DNA from: an uncultured Acetatifactor sp.
Lineage (GTDB): Bacteria; Bacillota; Clostridia; Lachnospirales; Lachnospiraceae
Assembly (NCBI GenBank): GCA_910584435.1
Contig: CAJUAP010000027.1
Location: forward strand, 1 to 54,268
Length of the DNA: 54,268 nucleotides
Direction of reading: 5' to 3'
Shown: piece after piece, positions 43,420-50,492 of the stretch
Layout of the letters: the number at the start of each line of letters is the position of its first letter
Position numbering within the stretch: position 1 is the first letter of the stretch
Translations under genes and position numbers: made by a program
Notes under the pieces: generated by a model
Told to the model about the DNA's origin: nothing
Database searches by the model: none
Seen by the model: the letters and a program-made list of their open reading frames with translations, nothing else

Positions 43420-43764
43420 ATGCTTAAAATAGTAATTTTTGGTGCCCGGAGCATTGCCCTTGGGGCGTATCGGGCGGTGAGGGAGCTGTATCAGGAGTTT
43501 GAAGTGGTGGGATTTCTGGTCAGCCGTAAGGAAGGCAATCCGGAGACGCTTGCAGGGCTTCCCGTGTATGAAATGGGGAGTTTTCAGGAGAAGAAGGTAT
43601 GTGTTCTGGTGGCAACGCCGGAGGATATCCAGGAGGATATTGTGAGGCTGTTGGATGCACAGGGGTTCCACAATCATATCTGTGTGGATTCCGGGATAGA
43701 ATCGGCGCTGATGGAGGCGTATTATACACAAATCGGAGCATTCCGGTCTCTGCATGAGCTGTAA
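43420..43764 (+). CDS. Stand-alone Rossmann-like module protein
   Basis: A 114-residue protein consisting only of the module that is fused to transferases elsewhere in the locus (LKIVIFGARSIALGAYRAV, GFLVSRKEGNPETL, VCVLVATPEDIQED). The short tail suggests that it once continued into a transferase such as the DUF4422 gene that follows 216 bp later, or that it acts as a free subunit. GGAGGG-like sequence precedes ATG 43420. The function is unknown. Confidence 0.68.
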   Translation: MLKIVIFGARSIALGAYRAVRELYQEFEVVGFLVSRKEGNPETLAGLPVYEMGSFQEKKVCVLVATPEDIQEDIVRLLDAQGFHNHICVDSGIESALMEAYYTQIGAFRSLHEL

Positions 43765-43980
43765 GAATTCTGGAGTTGAAAGAGGGAATGCAAAAGAATA
43801 TGAATGAGGGAAGGTAATGTCGAGTCGCAGCGGAACTGGAATAAAAAACAGCAACGGACCGGACAAGCCCCGGAAGGATTTACTGACGCGTCTGCGGCAG
43901 GAAATTCTTCCACATTCAGGGGCTTGGGAGTGGAAAAGTGCGCTAAAGCGCACCGCGGAACTAAATATGAAGGAAGCAGT
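43765..43980. other. Short gap with a perfect palindrome between the module gene and the DUF4422 gene
   Basis: No gene is supported, although the frame of the next gene is open back to 43804. The segment contains GTGCGCT-AA-AGCGCAC (43938-43953), a 7-bp stem with a two-base centre. The translated sequence looks unlike protein, so the gap may be the scar of a deletion that separated a Rossmann-like module from its transferase. Confidence 0.4.
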
Positions 43981-44685
43981 ATGAAAGAAATAGAAGTTTA
44001 TATGGCAAAATTTCACAGTGATAAGCCGCTTCGTAATCCCATGACAGTCCCGGATTGGCTGACACCCATTCAGGTGGGAGCGGCGATAACAAAGGAGAGG
44101 GTGGCTGAAGTACTGGACTGCTGTGGGGATAACATTTCTGATAAAAATGCTGACTATTGTGAGCTGACTGCCCTGTATTGGATATGGAAGAACAGACTGT
44201 GTGGGGACAGCGGCAGCAGATGCAGGTATTTCGGGTTGTTTCATTACCGCAGGTGGCTGGATGTCAGCAATGCGGAGCTGCAGAAAATGGCGGATCATGA
44301 TGTGGATGTAGTGCTGCCGTTTCCCACTGTGCATGAGCCGGATATCAGCGAGCATCATGCAAGATATGTGAAAGAAACGGACTGGGCGGCTGTGATGCAG
44401 GCATTGCAGGAGCTGGAACCGGAATATTATGCGGCCTGTGAAAGGATCTTCTCACAGGAATATCTGTACAATTATAATATTCTGATTGCAAAAGCAGATG
44501 TGCTCAAGGCATATTGTGAATGGCTGTTTCCGGTTCTGGAGAGGACGGAGGCGCTGTTGCTGCCTGAGGGAGGCAGACGCGGCGACAGGTACATAGGTTA
44601 TCTGGGAGAGAATCTTCTGACTCTGTATTTTATGTACCATAGGGAATTGAACATTGTCTGTACAGGAAGGATAATGCTTACATAG
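43981..44685 (+). CDS. DUF4422-family glycosyltransferase
   Basis: A 234-residue protein matching the DUF4422 family, found in capsule and lipopolysaccharide loci and thought to be GT-A-like transferases. Typical features are the early IQVGAAI block, NADYCELTALYWIWKN, YFGLFHYRRWLD and the late YNYNILIAKADVLKAYCEWL with GYLGENLLTLY. ATG 43981 has AAGGAAG upstream and begins at the family start; the 59-residue upstream extension has no support. It lacks the Rossmann-like module, which stands alone just upstream. Confidence 0.85.
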   Translation: MKEIEVYMAKFHSDKPLRNPMTVPDWLTPIQVGAAITKERVAEVLDCCGDNISDKNADYCELTALYWIWKNRLCGDSGSRCRYFGLFHYRRWLDVSNAELQKMADHDVDVVLPFPTVHEPDISEHHARYVKETDWAAVMQALQELEPEYYAACERIFSQEYLYNYNILIAKADVLKAYCEWLFPVLERTEALLLPEGGRRGDRYIGYLGENLLTLYFMYHRELNIVCTGRIMLT

Positions 44686-44743
44686 GCATCTATAGCCTGT
44701 TTTGGCCGGTTATAAATATGGGATACAAGGAAGGTATAAGAAC

Positions 44744-45406
44744 ATGCAGTTTGAATTGACAGCCTCTATGATGTGTGCGAATTATGGCAATTTGGAGCAG
44801 GAAGTACGGGATTTGGAAGAGGGCGGTATAGACTCTTTTCATATTGATATTATGGACGGGCGTTATGTCCCCAATTTTGCCATGTCTCTAAATGATATGC
44901 GTTACATAGCGGGAGCTGCCTCGAAGCCTTTGGACGTGCATCTGATGATTGAGCATCCCAGCAACAATATCGGGCTGTTTCTCAGGCATCTGCGTAAATG
45001 TGACACGGTTTATATTCATCCGGAGGCAGAGTATCATCCCTCTACCACCTTGCAGGCCATTATCAATGAGGGAATGACGCCGGGAATTGCAGTGAACCCT
45101 GGGACTTCTGTGGAGACAATTATGGAGATGCTGCGAATCGTGAAGAAAGTGCTGGTAATGTCAGTGAATCCGGGAAATGCAGGACAGATGTATCTGCCTT
45201 ATGTGGGAAAGAAAATTACAAAGCTGCTTGCGTTGAAAGAAGATATGGATTTTGAAATTTATTGGGATGGGGCATGCAGTGCGGATAAGATTCTGGAGTT
45301 CGCGCCAAAAGGCGTGAAGGGTTTCGTGCTGGGCACTACTTTGCTCTTTGGAAAGAAACAGTCCTATGGGGAGACCTTGCAGAACATACGGAAATTGAAA
45401 TTTTAA
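44744..45406 (+). CDS. Ribulose-phosphate 3-epimerase family protein
   Basis: A 220-residue TIM-barrel epimerase. Motifs are LTASMMCANYGNLE, FHIDIMDGRYVPNF with the first catalytic aspartate, LDVHLMIEHP, MSVNPGNAGQMY and WDGACS with the second aspartate. The canonical enzyme has PGFGGQ and VDGG at the last two sites, so this one diverges and may act on a different ketose phosphate. Being the last gene of the glycan locus, it probably provides or modifies a sugar-phosphate precursor, perhaps for the sedoheptulose route. ATG 44744 follows AAGGAAGG. Confidence 0.82.
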   Translation: MQFELTASMMCANYGNLEQEVRDLEEGGIDSFHIDIMDGRYVPNFAMSLNDMRYIAGAASKPLDVHLMIEHPSNNIGLFLRHLRKCDTVYIHPEAEYHPSTTLQAIINEGMTPGIAVNPGTSVETIMEMLRIVKKVLVMSVNPGNAGQMYLPYVGKKITKLLALKEDMDFEIYWDGACSADKILEFAPKGVKGFVLGTTLLFGKKQSYGETLQNIRKLKF

Positions 45407-45764
45407 GAAAATTTTAGTTGCTAATCCGGCATGTATATGTTATGCTGTTCTTGTATATTGCAGACCGACGGGATTTACATTGATATATCCAAGAAAGTAT
45501 CTGGCTGGCGGTCTGCAGTCGGGGGCATACTGCAAAAGTAATCGGTGTGCAGTATAAATAACAGAATCCATCGTGCCTGGCGGTTATCCGCATTCATAGG
45601 CATTGTTTTTCGGCATTTCGCCATAGATTCAGTTTTTATAAAATACAGGTTGGTGAGAGAGCAGGAGAGGATGCCGTAGTATAAAGTTGTTGTCTCGTCA
45701 TGCTTCTTCCAGACCCTTTTGCCATACCGGAATTCATATTTGATAAGAAGGAGGGACGGATAAA
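45407..45764. other. Intergenic region after the glycan locus
   Basis: No gene is supported. An 8-bp inverted repeat, GCAGACCG (45460-45467) and CGGTCTGC (45509-45516), encloses 41 bases; it may be a weak RNA structure. No clear intrinsic terminator with a T tract is visible at the end of the locus. GGAGGG before 45765 is the ribosome binding site of the next gene. Confidence 0.5.
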
Positions 45765-46514
45765 ATGGGGAAAGCGGATAAGTCCGAGAAGCAGTTTATG
45801 GCGTGCAGGGATGTGTTTGCGGAGACGGTGAATGTTCTCTTGTATGGAGGAAAAGGGATTCTGCGCGAAGAATCCTTGCAGCCGGCACCCACAGAGAGCA
45901 TTTATATCGGAAGGGACGGAGAACAGCACAGCCAGTTCCGGGATTTTGGTATGTATGATATTATGACGGATGCGGGGGTGGTTCGGGCTGTTTATCTGGA
46001 GGAAAATCAGGGGAGGGTGGACAGGAAGATGCCTTTGAGGGAAGCGGGATATCAGGGAGCATCGTACCGCAGTCAGTACCGCCAGGGTAAGAGTCAGGGG
46101 GTCTATCCGGTGATCAGCATGGTGTTGAACTGGGGGAGGAAGCCATGGAACGGTGCAAGGAGCATCAGGGAGCTTGTGGAGTATCCTGTGCCGGAAGAGG
46201 CGGAGGACTATCTGGATAAGAACACCATTCATGTATTTGATATGCGGCATCTGAACAATATACCGTTTATGAAGAAGGAAGGAGGACGGAAAATGTGTGA
46301 TTTGCTGGATGAGATGGTGGAGAAGGGGATGAGAAAGGGAGTAAAAGCCGGAAGAAGAGAAGGAAGAAGAGAAGGAATTGTCCAGGGAATAAAGGCATTG
46401 ATTATGACTTGCCGGGAATTGGGCGTCAGCTTTGAAGAGACGGCGAATAAGGTGAGGAACAGGTTTCAGCTGACAGAGAAAGAGACGAGGAAACATATGG
46501 AGCTGTATTGGTAA
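45765..46514 (+). CDS. Rpn-family recombination-promoting nuclease/putative transposase
   Basis: A 249-residue member of the Rpn (PD-(D/E)XK) family, abundant in Lachnospiraceae. The N-terminus MGKADKSEKQFMACRDVFAE and the block YRQGKSQGVYPVISMVLNWG are typical, as are the basic helical KAGRREGRREGIVQGIKALI repeat and the FQLTEKE tail. The stretch between residues 45 and 100 is shorter than usual for the type, and the catalytic D/E-x-K is not obvious (VYLEENQG may correspond). Rpn proteins promote RecA-independent recombination in E. coli. A strong GGAGGG supports the start. It is a possible accessory insertion next to the glycan locus. Confidence 0.8.
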   Translation: MGKADKSEKQFMACRDVFAETVNVLLYGGKGILREESLQPAPTESIYIGRDGEQHSQFRDFGMYDIMTDAGVVRAVYLEENQGRVDRKMPLREAGYQGASYRSQYRQGKSQGVYPVISMVLNWGRKPWNGARSIRELVEYPVPEEAEDYLDKNTIHVFDMRHLNNIPFMKKEGGRKMCDLLDEMVEKGMRKGVKAGRREGRREGIVQGIKALIMTCRELGVSFEETANKVRNRFQLTEKETRKHMELYW

Positions 46515-46550
46515 TGACAGAATGCGGTTATTATGCCGGATAGCGGATGA

Positions 46551-47525
46551 TTATAACACTGATAATATAAGAATCTCTACACTCATTACATCATTCATGC
46601 GTCCGGTTTTCACGGCTTCCTCCGCTTCCACACATTTTTCTACCGCATTGCGCAGGGCAGCGGTTCTGAATTTGGATGCCTGACTTACATATTTGCCGGC
46701 AATGAAGGGGGCAACGCCAATCTTAGAAGCGATAGTGCGGTTGTCGTAACCCTTTGTTTTCAATTCTTTGGTCTGCAGCAGCATATTGCATTGTCTTGCA
46801 ATCAGGAACAGGATGCGCATGGGCGGTTCCTTCAGGGCGAGAAGATCATAATAGAGATTCAGCGCCTGTTTTTGCTGTTTTGCAGCAATGGCGTTGATCA
46901 TATCAAATATGTGGTTGCTGACATGGGTGGTACAGATTGCTTCCACGTCTTCTGCAGTGACGATCTCCCGCTCCATACAATAACATATGAGTTTTTCCAA
47001 TTCCGTTTGTATATTATCCATATCCGTTCCGACTTTTGATAAGAGCAGCAGAGCGGTGCTTTCCGTGATTTTCTTGCCTTCCCTTGCCAGTGCGCCGGCA
47101 ATCCAGCGTTTCAGGGTGTTTTCATCCTGCACAGGGAACTCTGCGGCATAACCTTTAGACTGTACGGCTTTGTACAGCTTGCTGCGTTTGTCAACTTCGC
47201 TTTCGGTGAAAACGAAGAAAGTAGTCTCGTTGGGGGAAGAGAAATATTCTGCCATTTTTTCACCGCCGGATTTGAACAAACCGCTGTTTGTAATGAAAAT
47301 TGCTCTTCGTTCGGCCAGGAAGGGCAGAGTCTCAGCCAGATCGATTACTTCGCTCACAGGAAGATCCTTGCCTTCATAGAAATGGGTGTTCATTGTGTCG
47401 CCGTCTTCTGAAAGCGCTTTTCGGAGTTTCTCTCTGTATTGTCTGCGCAGATACCGCTCTTCGCCATAGAGAAGATATACCTGTTTGAAATTTTCTCTTT
47501 TTATGTCTTCGCTTATCTGTTTCAT
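46551..47525 (-). CDS. holA: DNA polymerase III subunit delta
   Basis: A 324-residue clamp-loader subunit that opens the sliding clamp during replication. The sequence fits HolA through its length: VYLLYGEERYLRRQ at the N-terminus (Walker-like region), ETLPFLAERRAIFI, LLLLSKVGTDMDNIQTELEK, and the collar domain ILFLIARQCNMLLQ with APFIAGKYVSQASKF. ATG at 47525 has GGAG nine bases upstream on the - strand; the frame is open to 47573. This is a core gene, marking the end of the accessory locus. It runs opposite to the glycan operon. Confidence 0.95.
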   Translation of the reverse strand: MKQISEDIKRENFKQVYLLYGEERYLRRQYREKLRKALSEDGDTMNTHFYEGKDLPVSEVIDLAETLPFLAERRAIFITNSGLFKSGGEKMAEYFSSPNETTFFVFTESEVDKRSKLYKAVQSKGYAAEFPVQDENTLKRWIAGALAREGKKITESTALLLLSKVGTDMDNIQTELEKLICYCMEREIVTAEDVEAICTTHVSNHIFDMINAIAAKQQKQALNLYYDLLALKEPPMRILFLIARQCNMLLQTKELKTKGYDNRTIASKIGVAPFIAGKYVSQASKFRTAALRNAVEKCVEAEEAVKTGRMNDVMSVEILILSVL

Positions 47526-47747
47526 ATTTTTATGCTCCACCCTGGTATACAGCCAATCTTCATTTTCCTTCACAATGCAGAAGATATTCCTGTGTTACGG
47601 CATGGCCTGTGCTTTAGTATCAAGTACCGCAACATGTATTCTGCAGTCTTCCATATACAAAATGTTATCACATAAAAGGGGCATGTACAACCGGAAGTTT
47701 GTCAAAATGTTTGTCAAAGGCGGCAATTCAGTGACCTGGCTGAACTG

Positions 47748-49349
47748 TTACGTTTGAAGGGTGTGGTGTCCGGTCAAAGCCTTTATGATCTTCCAGCCTT
47801 CCGCATTATGCTCTAAATTTTTCTCAACCGGTACAAAACCCAAATCCATATATACTTTACATGCCAGCCATGTATTGGTTTGCGTAGGAATTTTAGCATG
47901 CGTATGTCCTAACTGATGCATCACCTTAAGGACATGTGTGATCAAAGGTTTTGACAATCCCTTCCCCTGATATTCCCGTTTGACAGCCACCCAATGAAGC
48001 CAGCCGTCATTGGATGTATCCCTTCCGTAAATATGATAAAGGGCTGTGGCTGTAGCTATTTTCTCACCTGTACCGGTTTCAATGAAGAACATTCTGTGCG
48101 GCAGTTCATCAAGTCTTGCTGCATAATAACGATTCCATGCTTCCAATCCCTGTTCATAACTAACAAACTCTCTGGCGGACATCTCAATGGCAATCCATGC
48201 ATCCCGGTCATTGCCAGTATATGAAACGAAGCGGTAGCCTTCCGGAAGTTCATATTGAGGAAGGTCTGTAATATCACCTTCCAGCAATAGCTCATAATAA
48301 CATATTCGTTCATCATGATTGTCATATTCTGCGGCATCAATCCGGGGCAGACGGGAATCTAAGGCTTCCTTGATCTGCTGTTCCGCGCTGTGAAGGTATT
48401 TTATTCTTTGGATTGTGTTTTTGGCCTCAGAAATACCCATCATCCGTTCTGTTTCATCCGTGCATATGCCAAGGGCTCTCTTTATATTGTACTCTAACCA
48501 TTCTACCCAGGTATAGGCCAATCCAAATACACTGCCGTATGCTCGGAAACAATTATCATATGCTGCCAGGTAGCCGTTAAAAAATGCAGTCATTTTATCA
48601 ATGTCTATATGGTATGTTATAATTCCTGACCATTGAAGCGCTAATTGTAGTGCATCCGATATGGGATTGCCATAGTCAAGACATTCCAAATCGATGACCC
48701 ATGGATTTCCCTGATCCCACATGACATTTTTGGGATCCATATCCGCATTGGAAATGCACATGATATCCGGCAGGGAAGCTCTGGCAGCGTTTAATTCTTG
48801 TTCGGCGTAAACGAGCAGCGGTACATTATCAGCTAAGACTGAGGCAAGCTCGTTCTTTTCCTCATCTGCTTTCCGGACATACTCCTGCCAATTGATTTTA
48901 CTGTATACCGGTTCTTGGCGGGAAGTATTTTGAGGTTGAATTGCATGAATGTTTCCAAGAATATTTCCTGCAATGCGGCATTCTTCCTCTGAAATATGCT
49001 TCCAATCGGTCATGGCTCCGTCCTGCCAGTGGAACAGATAGAAATAATGTCCGTGGGCATTTTGCATTTTCCTGCCGTTTACCGTGATTGCCGGTACAAT
49101 AGGAATGTTTTCCTGCTCCAAAAGAGTTTCAATTTTTTCCGCCTTTGCATAATTATCATGCACACCTTCTCTGGCCATGATTTCAGGATTGAGATGTTTG
49201 ACGGCGTATGTGCCGCAGTCTGTTCTTACGCGGTACATTCGATGCATATATCCGCCGGATACAGGCTCAATGGAAGTAATCACAGTGCCAAGGCCGCATT
49301 TTTTCATCAGGTCGGTTATCAATTGGTCTATTGCAATCTCTTTCTCCAT
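47748..49349 (-). CDS. Aminoglycoside-phosphotransferase-like kinase fused to GNAT acetyltransferase
   Basis: A 533-residue fusion. Residues about 1-330 resemble the APH/choline kinase family: IEPVSGGYMHRMYRV, TYAVKHLNP with the ATP lysine, SNADMDPKNVMWD near residue 195 and VIDLECLDYG for metal. The usual H-G-D is N-A-D here, keeping the catalytic aspartate. Residues about 360-520 are a GNAT acetyltransferase with WVAVKREYQGKGLSKPLI as the acetyl-CoA motif and YMDLGFVP near the end. Substrates are unknown; resistance to an antibiotic cannot be claimed. It has its own promoter and GAGGAG ribosome binding site. Confidence 0.88.
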   Translation of the reverse strand: MEKEIAIDQLITDLMKKCGLGTVITSIEPVSGGYMHRMYRVRTDCGTYAVKHLNPEIMAREGVHDNYAKAEKIETLLEQENIPIVPAITVNGRKMQNAHGHYFYLFHWQDGAMTDWKHISEEECRIAGNILGNIHAIQPQNTSRQEPVYSKINWQEYVRKADEEKNELASVLADNVPLLVYAEQELNAARASLPDIMCISNADMDPKNVMWDQGNPWVIDLECLDYGNPISDALQLALQWSGIITYHIDIDKMTAFFNGYLAAYDNCFRAYGSVFGLAYTWVEWLEYNIKRALGICTDETERMMGISEAKNTIQRIKYLHSAEQQIKEALDSRLPRIDAAEYDNHDERICYYELLLEGDITDLPQYELPEGYRFVSYTGNDRDAWIAIEMSAREFVSYEQGLEAWNRYYAARLDELPHRMFFIETGTGEKIATATALYHIYGRDTSNDGWLHWVAVKREYQGKGLSKPLITHVLKVMHQLGHTHAKIPTQTNTWLACKVYMDLGFVPVEKNLEHNAEGWKIIKALTGHHTLQT

Positions 49350-49390
49350 TTTTCTCCTCGCTGCTGTGCATAAGAATTTGGTTTATCATG

Positions 49391-49419
49391 ATTTTATCAA
49401 AAAATAGTAATGCGGTCAA
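49391..49419 (-). promoter_or_regulatory. Promoter of the kinase-acetyltransferase gene
   Basis: On the - strand TTGACC (49419-49414) and TAAAAT (49396-49391) are separated by 17 bp, a near-consensus sigma-A promoter about 40 bp upstream of the start codon at 49349. Confidence 0.75.
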
Positions 49420-49478
49420 TTCCTTTCTGTTCCGGCAGCGGAGGTTTCATCATTCGTTAATTCTTAAGTATTCTTATA

Positions 49479-49507
49479 TTGACTATCTGTTGGGAAAGCG
49501 TTATGAT
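49479..49507 (+). promoter_or_regulatory. Promoter of the small CSICNGEQ gene
   Basis: TTGACT (49479-49484), a 17-bp spacer and TATGAT (49502-49507) form a good sigma-A promoter. It overlaps the upstream open frame of the next gene and so supports the later start at 49563. Confidence 0.75.
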
Positions 49508-49562
49508 TAGCCCATGGGACGAGGTAATTGAGGACGGAACCATATATAAGGAGAAATGCAGA

Positions 49563-49778
49563 ATGTTTCGCAGAAAAAAGCAGATTGTGGTTACGGATTA
49601 TGATAAGGAAAACTGGAGGCCGATTTTAAAATGCAGTATATGTAATGGTGAACAGGTGGCAGGTTTTCAGAATATCCATAGCAAAGAATTCAGAGAAGAA
49701 TGTCTGATACGCAGTCAGGAAGAACTGGCAGCTTTCAAACAAAAATACGGAATAACCGAAATATCTAAAGAATATTGA
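49563..49778 (+). CDS. Small conserved protein with CSICNGEQVAGF motif
   Basis: A 71-residue protein seen widely in Lachnospiraceae, with a basic start (MFRRKKQIVVTDYDKENW), the central CSICNGEQVAGFQNI and a C-terminal K-Y-G-I. The C-x-x-C pair might bind metal, but there is only one pair. Its function is unknown; homologues sometimes carry an aspartate dehydrogenase label without evidence. AAGGAG lies nine bases before ATG 49563, and a promoter lies upstream. Confidence 0.75.
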   Translation: MFRRKKQIVVTDYDKENWRPILKCSICNGEQVAGFQNIHSKEFREECLIRSQEELAAFKQKYGITEISKEY

Positions 49779-49825
49779 ATATCGATGAACAGATTGCCCC
49801 AAGCGGCATGGAATAGGAGATACCA

Positions 49826-50248
49826 ATGGAAAGATTATTATATTGGATGGTAGAAATCATTGCTAAAATACATAACCGCCTGTTGATGTTGAATGATGCC
49901 TATGAGTATAACTTTTCGGATAAGGAACTGCATTTCCTGATTATCGGGGCATTGGGGATGGCCATGATATTTGTTGTGCATCCTGTGTTCAAGTGGCTGG
50001 TAAAACATGATCATATTATGGTGGTGAGCTGGATATACGTGTTTACTCTGATTATTGTTATCACTTTTGCCATTGAAATCGGTCAGAGAGTGACACATAC
50101 AGGTACAATGGAGTTTGCGGACATTATGTTTGGCGTACTTGGTTTCGTTTGTATGTTTTTAGTGTTTTCGGTGTTCAGAGGATTATATCATCTGGTGCTG
50201 AAGGTTGTGAATCACAGGCTGAACAATGGATTTTCTCAGAGTGACTGA
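49826..50248 (+). CDS. VanZ-like membrane protein
   Basis: A 140-residue membrane protein with three clear hydrophobic helices (about residues 36-55, 67-85 and 100-125). The segment ITFAIEIGQRVTHTGTMEFA followed by DIMFGVLGF fits the VanZ family pattern E-x-x-Q...D-x-x-x-N/G-x-x-G. VanZ-like proteins are implicated in envelope processes including teicoplanin resistance, but most are uncharacterised. ATG 49826 follows AGGAGAT. It lies 47 bp after the previous gene and may share its promoter. Confidence 0.72.
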   Translation: MERLLYWMVEIIAKIHNRLLMLNDAYEYNFSDKELHFLIIGALGMAMIFVVHPVFKWLVKHDHIMVVSWIYVFTLIIVITFAIEIGQRVTHTGTMEFADIMFGVLGFVCMFLVFSVFRGLYHLVLKVVNHRLNNGFSQSD

Positions 50249-50421
50249 TAGTCAGCCTCAACTGTAAATTGATCTGAGGTATGGCATGGATTCCAAGGGG
50301 TATCCGCTGCGGCAATATGTGAGGCAGGATGCGTAACAGTCCGAACAGGACATGGACTATTACGCAGATGCACAAAGCACAGAAGATATGCGTTTCAATG
50401 TGTGAAAGTCCTGCAATCACA

Positions 50422-50442
50422 GTGCGGCTTATAAAGCCGCAC
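50422..50442. terminator. Perfect 9-bp hairpin between convergent genes
   Basis: GTGCGGCTT (50422-50430) and AAGCCGCAC (50434-50442) pair perfectly around a three-base loop, between the ends of the VanZ-like gene and the - strand lipoprotein gene. The position suits a bidirectional terminator, but T tracts are missing on both sides, so its efficiency is doubtful. Confidence 0.5.
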
Positions 50443-50492
50443 ATTTGAGAGGGGCTTATGTATACCATCATATGGCAGAGCAGATAAGGCGG

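Noticed and set aside
43336..44358. 340-residue open frame on the - strand
   Set aside because: It lies opposite the GT32-type, module and DUF4422 genes, has no ribosome binding site or family motif, and its composition is that of an antisense shadow.
45636..46496. 286-residue open frame on the - strand
   Set aside because: It is antisense to the Rpn gene, which has a strong ribosome binding site and clear family sequence; the shadow is rich in S, P, L and H.
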